A stretch of 64,000 bases of DNA from Alteromonas sp. KUL42 (GCF_006538325.1 NZ_BJKK01000005.1:245009-309008); one strand, 5' to 3'. Counted from the first letter of the stretch, positions 28,789-38,696 are shown. The notes: a model not told the origin generated them from the sequence alone. Translations and numbers: made by a program.

Positions 28789-29067
28789 ATGTTTACCGGT
28801 CGCAAACTTTTCACTGCACTTACTTTAGCTACTAGCGTGATGAGTGCATCTGCATTTGCCAATGATAGTAACCTTATTGCTCACACCAACTTTATCGTTG
28901 ATTCAGCAGTGATAGATGTTAAGCAAAATTTGGAGCTTGGAGTTACTTACGATGTACTTACTGCAAGCAACGCCTTTGAACCAGAAGTTGACGAAGCCAA
29001 CACGTTAGTTGCAGAGATAACGATCACTAATATTGAACCTGTTAGCTTAGATGACAACGACGCATAA
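28789..29067 (+). CDS. Small secreted protein of unknown function
   Basis: A 92-residue protein with a clear signal peptide (MFTGRKLFTALTLATSVMSASAFA, cleavage before NDSN) and a 68-residue acidic mature part without cysteines (ends DDNDA). The ATG has a GGAG ribosome site 6 bases upstream; a TTG four codons earlier lies on that site and is not used. A 36-codon membrane-peptide frame follows 10 bases after the stop. I do not recognise the family. Confidence 0.7.
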   Translation: MFTGRKLFTALTLATSVMSASAFANDSNLIAHTNFIVDSAVIDVKQNLELGVTYDVLTASNAFEPEVDEANTLVAEITITNIEPVSLDDNDA

Positions 29068-29077
29068 GGAGTTTGCA

Positions 29078-29188
29078 ATGTTAACTGCCAGTACGCTATT
29101 CATGTTGGTACTAGGCCCGTTTATTGCCTTTTCGGTCAGTGCCTTACTATTTTCAACCGCGCGGTTGTTTTTACAAAAAGGTCACTAA
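29078..29188 (+). CDS. 36-residue predicted membrane peptide
   Basis: An ATG preceded by AAGGAG (spacing 7) opens a 36-codon frame: a single hydrophobic helix (about residues 5-27, TLFMLVLGPFIAFSVSALLF) and a basic end (ARLFLQKGH). It lies 10 bases behind the small secreted protein and just before a stem-loop, so it looks like a true second gene of the unit. Its length put it below usual gene-calling limits. Function unknown. Confidence 0.55.
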   Translation: MLTASTLFMLVLGPFIAFSVSALLFSTARLFLQKGH

Positions 29189-29192
29189 AACG

Positions 29193-29215
29193 ATGAGGCT
29201 TTGAAAAAGCCTCAT
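29193..29215 (+). terminator. Stem-loop after the 36-residue peptide gene
   Basis: A perfect 10-base stem (ATGAGGCTTT / AAAGCCTCAT) with a 3-base loop starts five bases after the stop. The T run is missing, so termination may be weak or the loop may protect the mRNA end. Confidence 0.55.
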
Positions 29216-29248
29216 GATGTAAAAATTTGTTCCCGTTTGCCTTCCCTG

Positions 29249-29331
29249 GGCCTTAGCTCCAGAGGGAGATAGAAAGCACGACATCGCGCGACGATAGTAT
29301 GTTTTCTATCTTCTTACTGGGGCCTTTTTTT
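29249..29331 (+). terminator. Long imperfect hairpin ending in a T7 run
   Basis: Outer arms CCAG (29259) and CTGG (29317), inner arms AGATAGAAA (29267-29275) and TTTCTATCT (29303-29311), and a 27-base apical loop are followed by GGCC and seven T residues. It could be a second terminator for the small-protein unit, overlapping the 3' end of mrcB, or a small structured RNA. Confidence 0.4.
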
Positions 29332-31693
29332 ATCCGAAAAGACGCTCCCACCAGCTTTTCTTTTTCTTCTCGTCTTTCTTTTTAACCGGTCGTCCTGAAC
29401 AATCTTGCTGTGGCGGTGGCAACACATCCAAAATTGCAGGAACACTTAAACTACCAGCACAGCCAGCAACCACGACAGCGCCCGTTTTTGCATCGAAATG
29501 CGCAATTCCCAGCCCTTCAGGGAATCGTCTTGAAAGCGACTTTGGCGACTGTGATTTCATATAGTTGATGAACACAGGCAGCGCACCACCTGCGCCAGTT
29601 AAATTAATGGATTGATTATCATCATTACCCACCCAAACCGTAACAACATGGTTTCTGTCAAAACCGCTAAACCAACTGTCTCGGTAGTCATCCGTAGTAC
29701 CGGTTTTCCCTGCCATATTCACACTACCAAAATTTGCACCTAACCGTTTGGCTGTGCCTTCTGTTGTCACTTTATACAATGCGTAATTCAGTAGATATGT
29801 CGCGGCTTCATCTGCCCGTTGTGAATAAAACTCAGCCTTTTGCCACAATAAATTATTTTCAGCAGTAACTACTGACGTGACTGTGTGTAGTGGTACGTAG
29901 CGCCCGTTGTTAGACAGCGTCTGATACATTTGATTGGTAACAAAGGGGGTTAGCTCGACGGCCCCTAAGGTTAGCGAGGGTACTTGCTCAACTGGCGTTG
30001 TAACACCTAGGCGTTCAACCGTATCAGCAAGTGCGTCTAATCCCACCTGCATACCTAAATTTACCGTTGGAATATTTAATGACTCGGTTAACCCTTGAAG
30101 CAGCGGAACTTGACCACGAAATTGCTTATCGTAATTTTGTGGCGACCATTGTTTACCATTTCGACTTTCTAGGGTGATAGGCTCATCACCCAGGGGGGTG
30201 GCTAAATTGAACTCTGTGGGATCTTCAAGTGCCGTTAAATAAACCGCAGGTTTAATTAATGAACCTATAGGACGCTTTGCATCAAGCGCTCGGTTAAAGC
30301 CCTTAAATTCATAATCTTTCCCTCCCACAATTGCACGCACTTCACCACTAGCACTATCTGTTACAATCATGGCACCTTGAAGCTCTGCTTTTCTGTCTTT
30401 TTGTAACCCATTTAGCGTCCCTGCAAGTGCCTTTTCAGCGCGACGCTGCGCAACAATATCAAGGGTTGTAAATACCTTCACACCAGAGTCACGCAAGCTA
30501 GGCTCGGCTAAAATTTCATTCAATTCACGCCTAACTTGTTCCATAAATGCAGGGTGTTTGCCACTCGCTAAACTGGCACCACTAGCAAGCCCTAGTGGCA
30601 TGTTTACATAACGTTCGTATTGTTCGCGATTGATTTCATTTTCGTCAAACAACATACGCAACACTAGATCTCTTCGCTCTTTAGCGCGCTCTTCATATTT
30701 GCGCGGATTGTAATAAGACGGGCCTTTAATAATGGCTACAAGGGTGGCAATTTCTGGCACGCTCAACTCATTGGCAGGGCGGTCAAAATAAAAATAACTC
30801 GCCAAACCAAAGCCATGAACAGCCATGTCGCCGTTTTGTCCTAAAAACACCTCATTGAGATAAGCCTGAATAATCTCTGACTTGCTGTAACGAGCATCAA
30901 TAATTACCGCCATGAGCGCTTCTTTTGCTTTACGGGTAATTGAGCGTTCACGGCTTAAGAACATATTCTTAACCAGTTGCTGAGTAAGCGTGCTTCCACC
31001 TTGTACCGTGCGCCCGGCAGCAATATTCGCCATGAGTGCACGTAAAATTGATAGGGGCGCAACGCCATGGTGATTATAGAAATTGCGATCTTCCACCAAG
31101 GTTAACGCCTTAGGCAGCATATCGGGAATGGTGTCTAGTGTGACTAACATGCGGTCTTCTTGTGAACCGCTGGTCATTCGCGTTACCAACCAAGGCTCAA
31201 GCTTAACACTGCCAAACGGCCTACCTTGTGATTTGTCATAAATTTCACCAATACGCGCCCCACTCCACGTTATGACTAAATGACGAAGTGGCTCACGTCC
31301 TTCAGGGAACTGAAAAGCACGCCGCTGTATATTCAAAACTTTATTTTGATAGCTGTATTCACCACTATTATTAGCGAACGTAACCTTGCGATAGCCCAGT
31401 AGCTTAAGTTCATCAATTACTTCTTGAACGGTAATTTCTTCACCTTTGCTGAGCTCTAGTGGGCGAGCAAAGATCTGTGCAGGCACTTCCCATTTATTCC
31501 CAGAAAAAGCGTGCTTAATTTGCGCATCAAGGTAAAAGGCATACGCCCCCAATACAATTAGGCCGACAAGGCACATGCGCCAAAAAAGGGTAAACAGTGA
31601 AGCCCTCAAGGTTGATGGCTTCGCCTTTACCTTAGAAGCTGCGCTACTTTTTCCGTTTGAAGATGAAGTGTCTTTTGATTGTCTTTTTGCCAC
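29330..31693 (-). CDS. mrcB: Penicillin-binding protein 1b (bifunctional)
   Basis: Polymerises and cross-links peptidoglycan. The 787-residue protein has a cytoplasmic basic tail, one membrane helix (about 38-57), a UB2H-like segment (about 70-150), a GT51 glycosyltransferase domain with EDRNFYNHHGV and QGGSTLTQQLVKN, and a transpeptidase domain with SxxK in RPIGSLIKP, SLN, and KTGTT. An unusual C-terminal tail is rich in lysine and ends KKSWWERLFG. No lpoB-type gene is adjacent. It is divergent from the MltB-like gene, pairing a synthase with a lytic enzyme. Confidence 0.96.
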   Translation of the reverse strand: MAKRQSKDTSSSNGKSSAASKVKAKPSTLRASLFTLFWRMCLVGLIVLGAYAFYLDAQIKHAFSGNKWEVPAQIFARPLELSKGEEITVQEVIDELKLLGYRKVTFANNSGEYSYQNKVLNIQRRAFQFPEGREPLRHLVITWSGARIGEIYDKSQGRPFGSVKLEPWLVTRMTSGSQEDRMLVTLDTIPDMLPKALTLVEDRNFYNHHGVAPLSILRALMANIAAGRTVQGGSTLTQQLVKNMFLSRERSITRKAKEALMAVIIDARYSKSEIIQAYLNEVFLGQNGDMAVHGFGLASYFYFDRPANELSVPEIATLVAIIKGPSYYNPRKYEERAKERRDLVLRMLFDENEINREQYERYVNMPLGLASGASLASGKHPAFMEQVRRELNEILAEPSLRDSGVKVFTTLDIVAQRRAEKALAGTLNGLQKDRKAELQGAMIVTDSASGEVRAIVGGKDYEFKGFNRALDAKRPIGSLIKPAVYLTALEDPTEFNLATPLGDEPITLESRNGKQWSPQNYDKQFRGQVPLLQGLTESLNIPTVNLGMQVGLDALADTVERLGVTTPVEQVPSLTLGAVELTPFVTNQMYQTLSNNGRYVPLHTVTSVVTAENNLLWQKAEFYSQRADEAATYLLNYALYKVTTEGTAKRLGANFGSVNMAGKTGTTDDYRDSWFSGFDRNHVVTVWVGNDDNQSINLTGAGGALPVFINYMKSQSPKSLSRRFPEGLGIAHFDAKTGAVVVAGCAGSLSVPAILDVLPPPQQDCSGRPVKKKDEKKKKSWWERLFG

Positions 31694-31991
31694 AAGAAAA
31701 CGCCATGAAGAAAATTGAAAGCTTTCGCACTAAGTGCGAATAGAGCGAGATAGAAAACTTTTATCAGCGTAAACATTACCACTCAGGCCTGCTTGCAACA
31801 ACTCAAAAGCACTAGGCGATAATGATAAATGACAGGAGACTTGCGAAATTTACTCGCGTTTAGCAGTGACATTGCGATAGCATGCCCTTAGCGACGTTTT
31901 TGTCAGTACAACGTGTTATTGCCACACCTTGCTGGAAATAAAAACAATGGAACGAGTAAACGTCCTCTGCCAGCAACACAGGAAATGTATT

Positions 31992-33269
31992 ATGGGTTTA
32001 GTGTCTTCTCAGGCTTCTTTGTTATCTCGCTTTTCTTTTAAACCAAGCGCTTTTCGAACTACGCTAGCACTGCTGTTAAGCAGTGTTTGGTTGAACTCAG
32101 TACAGGCCAACGAAGAATTTGCTAGTTGCACAGCCGACCTTGCACAGAAAGCCAAGCAAGAAGGTATTAGTCAGGCCACTATCGATCACGTTTTTCCTCA
32201 TCTCGTACATCAAGATAGAGTCATTGAGCTAGATAGAAGCCAACCGGAATTTGTACAAACCTTTCCAGGATATTTCAGCAAACGTGTTACACAATGGCGA
32301 ACGGACAAAGGCAAAGCCATGTATGCCAAACACAAAACGCTTTTGCAAGAACTCAGCAATAAGTACGGTGTTCCACCGCATTACCTACTTGCCTTTTGGG
32401 GTTTGGAAACCAACTTTGGTACCTACAAAGGTAAGATGCCTGTCTTAGACTCACTTGCCACTTTGGCCTGTGACAAACGCCGTAGCAGCTATTTTACGCA
32501 AGAGTTCTTAGTTGCAATCAAGCTACTTGAGCGCGAAAACTTAACCCGCGAAGAAATGATAGGCTCTTGGGCTGGCGCGATGGGTCATACACAATTTATG
32601 CCTTCAGCCTATACCAACTACGCTATCGATGGCGACGGTGACGGACAAATAAACTTGTGGGCAAGTGAAGAAGATGCATTGTCATCAGCGGCCAACTTTT
32701 TAGCTAATTTAGGCTGGGAAGCTGGCTATCGCTGGGGTCGTGAAGTTCAATTACCCAAAGACTTCGACTATCAACTATCTGGTTACAAGAACAAGCGCCC
32801 TTTGACAGATTGGAACAATCAAGGGCTTAAAAAAGCGAATGGCGATGCACTTGGCGAAGGTGACACCAGCGCTTATGTTATTGTTCCTGCCGGCCACGAA
32901 GGCCCAGCATTTATCGCTTACCACAACTTTAGAGTGATCATGCGCTGGAACAACTCTGAGTTTTACGCTATTGCAGTTGGTGTGTTGGCAGACAAAATTG
33001 CAGGGGCATCTGGCATTAAAGCATCGCTACCTGATCTTCCCGCCTACAGCAGAAAAGACATTATCGCGCTGCAAAGTAAACTAAGCGAACTGGGTTTTGA
33101 TGTAGGAAAACCCGATGGCATTATTGGGCCTGCTACGCGTGAAGGTATTCGCAATTATCAAATTGCACACAATATGATTGCGGATGGCTTTCCTAGCTTA
33201 GACGTTATGGCAGCTCTAAATGTCAGTCTTGAGCGTGACAAAAAAGACAAAGATAGCGAAGCCTCTTAA
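31992..33269 (+). CDS. Lytic murein transglycosylase (MltB family)
   Basis: Cleaves the glycan backbone of peptidoglycan to 1,6-anhydro products. About 425 residues: a signal peptide (cleaved near SVQA-NEEF, no lipobox), a GH103/SLT_2 domain with the catalytic Glu in AFWGLETNFG and the family motif GSWAGAMGHTQFMPSAY, and a C-terminal peptidoglycan-binding domain (about 370-420; IALQSKLSELGFDVGKPDGIIG). The ATG at this position has an AGGAA site; longer starts are possible. The soluble, PG-binding layout differs from lipoprotein MltB of E. coli. Confidence 0.92.
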   Translation: MGLVSSQASLLSRFSFKPSAFRTTLALLLSSVWLNSVQANEEFASCTADLAQKAKQEGISQATIDHVFPHLVHQDRVIELDRSQPEFVQTFPGYFSKRVTQWRTDKGKAMYAKHKTLLQELSNKYGVPPHYLLAFWGLETNFGTYKGKMPVLDSLATLACDKRRSSYFTQEFLVAIKLLERENLTREEMIGSWAGAMGHTQFMPSAYTNYAIDGDGDGQINLWASEEDALSSAANFLANLGWEAGYRWGREVQLPKDFDYQLSGYKNKRPLTDWNNQGLKKANGDALGEGDTSAYVIVPAGHEGPAFIAYHNFRVIMRWNNSEFYAIAVGVLADKIAGASGIKASLPDLPAYSRKDIIALQSKLSELGFDVGKPDGIIGPATREGIRNYQIAHNMIADGFPSLDVMAALNVSLERDKKDKDSEAS

Positions 33270-33272
33270 AGG

Positions 33273-35879
33273 CTACGCTATCCCATTGGCTTTTTTAGTA
33301 CCGGTTACGGGCTTGGCATTTGCTGGTTCATCAGGCCAATAGTGCTTTGGGTAGCGCCCTTTCATTTCTTTTTGTATTTCTTTGTAGCTACCCTGCCAAA
33401 ACGTACCTAAATCACTAGTGGTTTGAAGCGGTCTTCCCGCAGGAGAAAGCAGCTCGCACACTACAGTTACCTTGCCATTTGCCAATGTAATAGGTGCGCT
33501 TTGTGAGTACATTTCCTGCATTTTCACACTAATCACTGCATCGCCGTTATTACGATAGTCGAGGTTCATATGCCGTCCGGTGGGTATAGCGATTTTTTCA
33601 GGAAGTAAATGTGATAGCGCATCTTGCTGAGGCCACGTTAAACCGTTATTCAAAGCTGTTTTCCAATTCAATTGCTGCAGTTCTTTTAATGAATGACAAC
33701 GCTTTAACCCGTCGCGCAAGCCTTCTTTCGCACGATGACACAGTTCACTGAGCGATTGTGGCCAGGGATCATTACCATCAAATGCTTTGTCTTGTGGTAA
33801 ATCAAGCTTCGCTGCCAGTGCAACCCTTCTCCACCATTGCCAATCATAGTCAGATAAGGGCCACGCCTCTAAACTGATACTATCCAAATATTGTACCCAA
33901 GCATCTACCAGCAAATTATCCCAATAGGACTTATCTTGGGCTTTTTGCTGTTTAGATACTGGTGTGGACTGTAATAAAATAGCGAAGAAACCTATGGATT
34001 CACGAGCTTCCATTTGACCGCTATCGCGATTGAGCGTTAGCGTATATTGCGTATTAAAAACTGATGGAAAGGCCAAGCGTAAATGTGCTTCTTTTATTGG
34101 CTGAGCTGCACGTATCACTACCGAACTATCCGTAAGTTGGCCTTCAAGTACAGCTAACCATTGCGCATGGTGAGCAGTATTACCATCACTTGGTAGTTCT
34201 GCCCCTTTACCGCTGGCTAATTTATACTGCGTGGTTTTACCCGTCTGTTCAGCATCACGTAAATACCCCACTTGCATAGGAAAAGCGATGGCGATACACA
34301 AGCCCAGTGCGTCTTCATCCAGCCCAGACAATTCCAGTTCAGTCTCAGATATCCCCACAAATCGCGCATAACGCTTCGCCTGTTGCAGTAGCTGGCTTCG
34401 CTCTTTTCCATTTGCTTGTAGTACTGCATCTATCACTGTACCTGCTTGTGAAAATTGTCCGGCAGATTCACTCAATGCAACCACAAATGGCGCTGCGTGC
34501 AGTATTGCTTTGTTTAAGTTCCTTTCAAGCCCATCAATACCGCGCTTACAAACTAATAGCATGTGAGCCAAATGAGGCTGACAAGGGATACTCGCAAGCT
34601 GTCGCCCGTAGGGTGTAATTGCAGAATGAGCATTTAACGCCTTTGCATTATCACGTAGATCTAGCGCATTCACTCTCGCCAGTTTTTGCTCTGCCACACT
34701 CACTTGAGATGGCGTTGGCAGGGTAAGTAGTGCAAGGGTCTGTGGCGTACTTCCCCAAGCGTAGGTATCTAATAAAAAGCTACTGATATCCTCACTTTCA
34801 ATTTGCGCCTTACTGTATTTCGCTAAACGTTCAAAGCTTTCTTTACTGCACAGGCGGTAACATACACCAGCACTCACTCGCCCTGCCCGCCCCATACGTT
34901 GTATTGCCGAGGCCTGAGAAATACGTTGTTGCGACAATTGGGTTATATCACTTGATGGGTGATATTGAGCGGTATTTTCCCACAGGCTGTCTATTACCAC
35001 CTTTACACCTTCAATGGTTAAGCTGGTTTCAGCAATGTTTGTGGAAAGAATAATTTTACGTCTGCCTTCAGGGTCGGGGGCAATAGCTTCTTGCTGCGCT
35101 GCTTTCCCCAATGCACCATAAAGCCTATGTAAGGCTATACCTTCGCCTTGCGACAACGCGGTAATTTGACGGGCAACGGCATTAATACTCCCTTGACCGG
35201 GCAGAAAAACTAAAATATCGCCACTGTATTTTGTCACCGCCGTTTTAATAACGTCACTGGTTCGCTTTACTATATCCTTCGCTAGCGTATCGCCAGTGTA
35301 AAACACCTCTACGGGGAACATTCGCCCTTGTGTATGTAGCTCTTTAACGGGCAACATACTGTGTTTATGAAGTAACGACTCAAGGGGTACTACGTCTAAC
35401 GTGGCCGACATTACAACTAAACGAAGGTCTTCACGTAATCCGCTTTGCACTTCTAGTGCTAACGCCAACCCAAAATCGCTGTGAATACTGCGTTCGTGAA
35501 ACTCATCAAATACGATGGCAGCAATACCTTCAAGCTCAGGCTCTTGCTGGATCATGCGTGTTAAAATACCTTCCGTAATAATCTCAAGTTTTGTATTACT
35601 GGATACTTTTGATTCACCCTTTATTCGATACCCCACCGTTTGCCCAACGGGTTCATCTAATTGTTTAGCAAGAAAATCCGCTAGATTTCTAACTACTACT
35701 CGCCGCGGCTGCATTAATAATACTTTGCCTTCCAGCTTGCTATTCAAAAACGCCAAAGGAAGGACGGTTGATTTACCAGCACCAGGTGGAGCCCCCACGA
35801 TAACATTCTGGGTTTTAATTGCTTTGATGAGGGGCTCAACGAGTGCAAAGGCAGGTAAATGTGCTAGCGGCTGTAACAT
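33273..35879 (-). CDS. hrpB: ATP-dependent helicase HrpB
   Basis: A DEAH/RHA-type helicase. The roughly 868-residue protein has Walker A GAPPGAGKST, motif II DEFH in VFDEFHERS, motif III SAT, motif VI QRMGRAGR, and a C-terminal HrpB-specific region (PAGRPLQTTSDLGTFWQGSYKEI), which separates it from HrpA. An alternative ATG adds 12 residues. The role of HrpB in gammaproteobacteria is not well defined; RNA substrates are likely. It is convergent with the MltB-like gene, only three bases apart. Confidence 0.94.
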   Translation of the reverse strand: MLQPLAHLPAFALVEPLIKAIKTQNVIVGAPPGAGKSTVLPLAFLNSKLEGKVLLMQPRRVVVRNLADFLAKQLDEPVGQTVGYRIKGESKVSSNTKLEIITEGILTRMIQQEPELEGIAAIVFDEFHERSIHSDFGLALALEVQSGLREDLRLVVMSATLDVVPLESLLHKHSMLPVKELHTQGRMFPVEVFYTGDTLAKDIVKRTSDVIKTAVTKYSGDILVFLPGQGSINAVARQITALSQGEGIALHRLYGALGKAAQQEAIAPDPEGRRKIILSTNIAETSLTIEGVKVVIDSLWENTAQYHPSSDITQLSQQRISQASAIQRMGRAGRVSAGVCYRLCSKESFERLAKYSKAQIESEDISSFLLDTYAWGSTPQTLALLTLPTPSQVSVAEQKLARVNALDLRDNAKALNAHSAITPYGRQLASIPCQPHLAHMLLVCKRGIDGLERNLNKAILHAAPFVVALSESAGQFSQAGTVIDAVLQANGKERSQLLQQAKRYARFVGISETELELSGLDEDALGLCIAIAFPMQVGYLRDAEQTGKTTQYKLASGKGAELPSDGNTAHHAQWLAVLEGQLTDSSVVIRAAQPIKEAHLRLAFPSVFNTQYTLTLNRDSGQMEARESIGFFAILLQSTPVSKQQKAQDKSYWDNLLVDAWVQYLDSISLEAWPLSDYDWQWWRRVALAAKLDLPQDKAFDGNDPWPQSLSELCHRAKEGLRDGLKRCHSLKELQQLNWKTALNNGLTWPQQDALSHLLPEKIAIPTGRHMNLDYRNNGDAVISVKMQEMYSQSAPITLANGKVTVVCELLSPAGRPLQTTSDLGTFWQGSYKEIQKEMKGRYPKHYWPDEPANAKPVTGTKKANGIA

Positions 35880-36070
35880 AGGGTCGATTGAAGTGATACT
35901 AATTAAAAAGAGCATTGTACCTGACTTTGCCAGTTATGTGTTTGATGGCACAATATGTACAATGAGCTGAGTATTGTTCTTTACGTAATAATCTTTACGT
36001 AAAGATCTATATTGGAAAATAGGGCAGCTTCTTAGATAGCGTCACTGTTATTAATACTTGAGGGATCCTT

Positions 36071-36736
36071 GTGCGTTGTTTTATAGGTTTGGATTTAAGC
36101 ATTTCAGAAAAACTTGCACTAGACAGCTGGCGTCAACAAGCACTCCCCGAAGTACTACCTCGTCAAAATACATCGCAGTCTCAACTGCCGCCTCAATTGC
36201 GCAGTAAAAACGCTAAGAAACGCCACCAGCAAAACTTTCAGAATAATACCCCGGCGACGCCATATGCAGTTCCCGCAGCCAACTTCCATATTACTCTTTG
36301 CTTTGTTGGTGACATAAACCACAGGCAACACGAAGCGCTTATCGACGCCCTCGATAACGTAAATTCATCCCCGTTTAGCCTAACTCTTGATGGCACAGGC
36401 CTTTGGGGAGGCCCTAAAATTCTGTTTAGCGCGCCATCTTCGCCCCCTAGTGAACTTATGTCGCTTGCAAAACTATCACGCAAAGCAGCAAGGAGCGCTG
36501 GTATTGAAGTAGAAAACAGAGAGTATAAACCTCATGTCACGTTAGTTCGAAAAGCCACCGCCACATTACCCCTTCCATTGTATAGCCCAAATGTTGAAGT
36601 GAATGCGTCCGCTTTTCATTTGTTTGAATCAGTCTCTTCACCACAAGGTGTGAGCTACCCCATTCGACATTCTTGGGCACTTAAACATGCCATGTCGGTA
36701 CGTGAAAAATTACGTCGCGGTATCACTGATGAATGA
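36071..36736 (+). CDS. thpR: RNA 2',3'-cyclic phosphodiesterase (LigT/2H family)
   Basis: A 2H phosphoesterase that opens 2',3'-cyclic phosphates on RNA ends. The two catalytic HxT motifs are NFHITLCFVG and KPHVTLVRK. The 221-residue protein is longer than usual because of an insertion rich in Gln, Asn and Pro (about 28-72) between the N-terminal FIGLDL strand and the first motif. The GTG start has a GAGGGA ribosome site. It is not in an obvious operon. Confidence 0.88.
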   Translation: MRCFIGLDLSISEKLALDSWRQQALPEVLPRQNTSQSQLPPQLRSKNAKKRHQQNFQNNTPATPYAVPAANFHITLCFVGDINHRQHEALIDALDNVNSSPFSLTLDGTGLWGGPKILFSAPSSPPSELMSLAKLSRKAARSAGIEVENREYKPHVTLVRKATATLPLPLYSPNVEVNASAFHLFESVSSPQGVSYPIRHSWALKHAMSVREKLRRGITDE

Positions 36737-36893
36737 AGCTAATTGTATGAACTATTTCTCGCCTTTCGGCCATGAGTTAACGTCACAATTATGAGTTATT
36801 CGAAATAAACCTGACACCCAGCCATTTAAGCACTTTACTTAATAAACGTGCAGCGGTAAAAAGGTGGACTGTTTTTCGAATCATATTATTTCC

Positions 36894-37748
36894 ATGCAAC
36901 AAACCTTCAGATTAGTGATCGATTGTCCCGATCAAATAGGACTTGTCGCCAGCGTGTCTCAGTTTCTTGCTGATCACAACGCAACAATAGTAGAAGCAAG
37001 CCATCATACTGACCTACAAACAGGCCGCTTTTTTATGCGCCACGAAATCAGTACCGATTCGTTAAAGCTTGATCATCAAAGCTTTGTCGATGCATTTGCT
37101 CCGCTTGCCAATGAGTATCAAATGAATTGGAAGCTGAGCGATTCCAATAAAAAGCAACGCGTTGCGCTACTGGCAAGTTTAGAGTCTCACTGTTTAGTTG
37201 ACCTGTTACACCGCTGGCATACAGGCGAACTACACTGTGACATTCCTGTCATTATTGCCAACCACCCGCAGATGAAGCAATTTGCCGACTGGTACAAAGT
37301 ACCCTTTCATTGGGTCGATTTTAAAGCGCTGGGTAAAGAAGCAGCATTTGCTCAGATTTCAACGCTATTACAAGAGTACAAAATTGACTTAACTGTACTT
37401 GCGCGTTTTATGCAGATACTACCCGACTCGCTGTGTCAGGAGCTTCAAGGTAAAGCCATTAATATTCATCACAGCTTTTTACCTAGTTTTGCGGGTGCAA
37501 AGCCTTATCAACAAGCCTACGATCGCGGTGTTAAACTGATTGGTGCTACCTGTCACTATGTCACAAAAGACTTAGATGAAGGCCCCATTATCGAACAAAG
37601 CGTAAAACGAATCAGCCACAGTGATAGTGCTGCAGATATGGTACGAAAAGGTAAAGACTGTGAAGTAAATGCGCTTGCACATGGCGTTCGCTACCATTTA
37701 GAAGACAGGGTAATTATTCACCGAAACAAAACCGTTGTATTTGCCTAA
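36894..37748 (+). CDS. purU: Formyltetrahydrofolate deformylase
   Basis: Hydrolyses 10-formyl-THF to THF and formate, balancing one-carbon pools. The 284-residue protein has an N-terminal ACT domain (about 1-80, with CPDQIGLVASVSQFL) that senses Met/Gly in E. coli, and a formyltransferase-like domain with NIHHSFLPSFAGAKPYQQAYDRGVKLIGAT and the catalytic Asp in DLDEGPII. An upstream in-frame GTG could add ten residues; the ATG is preferred from family alignment, though its ribosome site is poor. Confidence 0.95.
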   Translation: MQQTFRLVIDCPDQIGLVASVSQFLADHNATIVEASHHTDLQTGRFFMRHEISTDSLKLDHQSFVDAFAPLANEYQMNWKLSDSNKKQRVALLASLESHCLVDLLHRWHTGELHCDIPVIIANHPQMKQFADWYKVPFHWVDFKALGKEAAFAQISTLLQEYKIDLTVLARFMQILPDSLCQELQGKAINIHHSFLPSFAGAKPYQQAYDRGVKLIGATCHYVTKDLDEGPIIEQSVKRISHSDSAADMVRKGKDCEVNALAHGVRYHLEDRVIIHRNKTVVFA

Positions 37749-37784
37749 GTCTAGCTATTTGTTACCGTATACCTTTTAACACCT

Positions 37785-37807
37785 AAAGGGGATGCTCATC
37801 CCCTTTT
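37785..37807 (+). terminator. Rho-independent terminator after purU
   Basis: A 9-base perfect stem (AAAGGGGAT / ATCCCCTTT) with a GCTC loop and a short T tail lies about 37 bases past the stop. Confidence 0.75.
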
Positions 37808-37897
37808 GTTTCACCAATATTCATGACCTACATCAACACGCACTGGCCATAACTTCCTAAACTGATAGTGAATACATCTAGTTGGGAAGAAACGACA

Positions 37898-38152
37898 ATG
37901 ATTACAATATTAAAGTGGATAATGGCAATAGGAATTGCATTATTTTTGCTTGGTCATTACATCGTCAGCTACTCAACGCTACCTGAAACCATGGGGGTGA
38001 CAGGAATTGTTATAGGCGCCTTTTTCATGGCGGTTGGGTTAGCTATGTCACTACCCACAAAAATGTACTTAACGTTCTTGTTTGTCACCCGCGAAAACAA
38101 TGCTTTAAAGCGCAAAAGCAAACACGAGCCTAAACACATTCAAAACATTTAA
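37898..38152 (+). CDS. Small two-helix membrane protein, unknown
   Basis: An 84-residue protein with two helices (about 4-22 and 30-53) and a basic cytoplasmic tail (ALKRKSKHEPKHIQNI). The ATG follows a GGGAAGAAA ribosome site; a longer in-frame start is less likely. The purU terminator lies upstream, so it has its own promoter. Family not recognised. Confidence 0.55.
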   Translation: MITILKWIMAIGIALFLLGHYIVSYSTLPETMGVTGIVIGAFFMAVGLAMSLPTKMYLTFLFVTRENNALKRKSKHEPKHIQNI

Positions 38153-38177
38153 CTTTTTGTTGAATTTAGCGGTTAAC

Positions 38178-38696
38178 CTATACAGGGCTTACACCCAGTG
38201 CCCGCCTTAATTTTAAGTAATACCACATATTCGACAATGCAAAGAGAGCCTCTGTAATTGCAAGGCCCCACGTTTGCGTAATAATGCCGTACAAGGTGAA
38301 GTTCAACGAACCAATTATCATACAAACTCGTAAACCCGCTTCTTTACAGTGTAATTCACCAAAGCGATACGCCATGAAGGTAAATACTGGCATCGTTTCA
38401 ATGAGTGACGTTTTACCCGTTAAATTATTAATAGTAAGTACTATGCACATCATAGAGATTAATGTGATGTACGTAGCTATTGGTGTAAGTAGCTTTTGCT
38501 TAATTAATCGGTAACTGGTACTCAAACCTGCAACTGTGATTACCACTACGCCTCCCCATGCGTGTTCAAATGCCAACAAGGCACCAATTGCCACACATAA
38601 CCCTAGATTTAGCATAAGTAACTTGCGTTCGGTATTTGACCAAAACGAAGCTAATGCAAATGCAACCGGCAATGCGTGAAGAGAGAACTCAAACAT
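38178..38696 (-). CDS. YgjV-family inner-membrane protein
   Basis: A 172-residue protein with about five or six hydrophobic helices. The pattern of a short N-terminal helix, RLIKQKLLTP, and the C-terminal GLAITEALFALSNMWYYLKLRR matches the bacterial inner-membrane YgjV family as I recall it. Function unknown. It is convergent with the preceding small membrane protein. Confidence 0.65.
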   Translation of the reverse strand: MFEFSLHALPVAFALASFWSNTERKLLMLNLGLCVAIGALLAFEHAWGGVVVITVAGLSTSYRLIKQKLLTPIATYITLISMMCIVLTINNLTGKTSLIETMPVFTFMAYRFGELHCKEAGLRVCMIIGSLNFTLYGIITQTWGLAITEALFALSNMWYYLKLRRALGVSPV

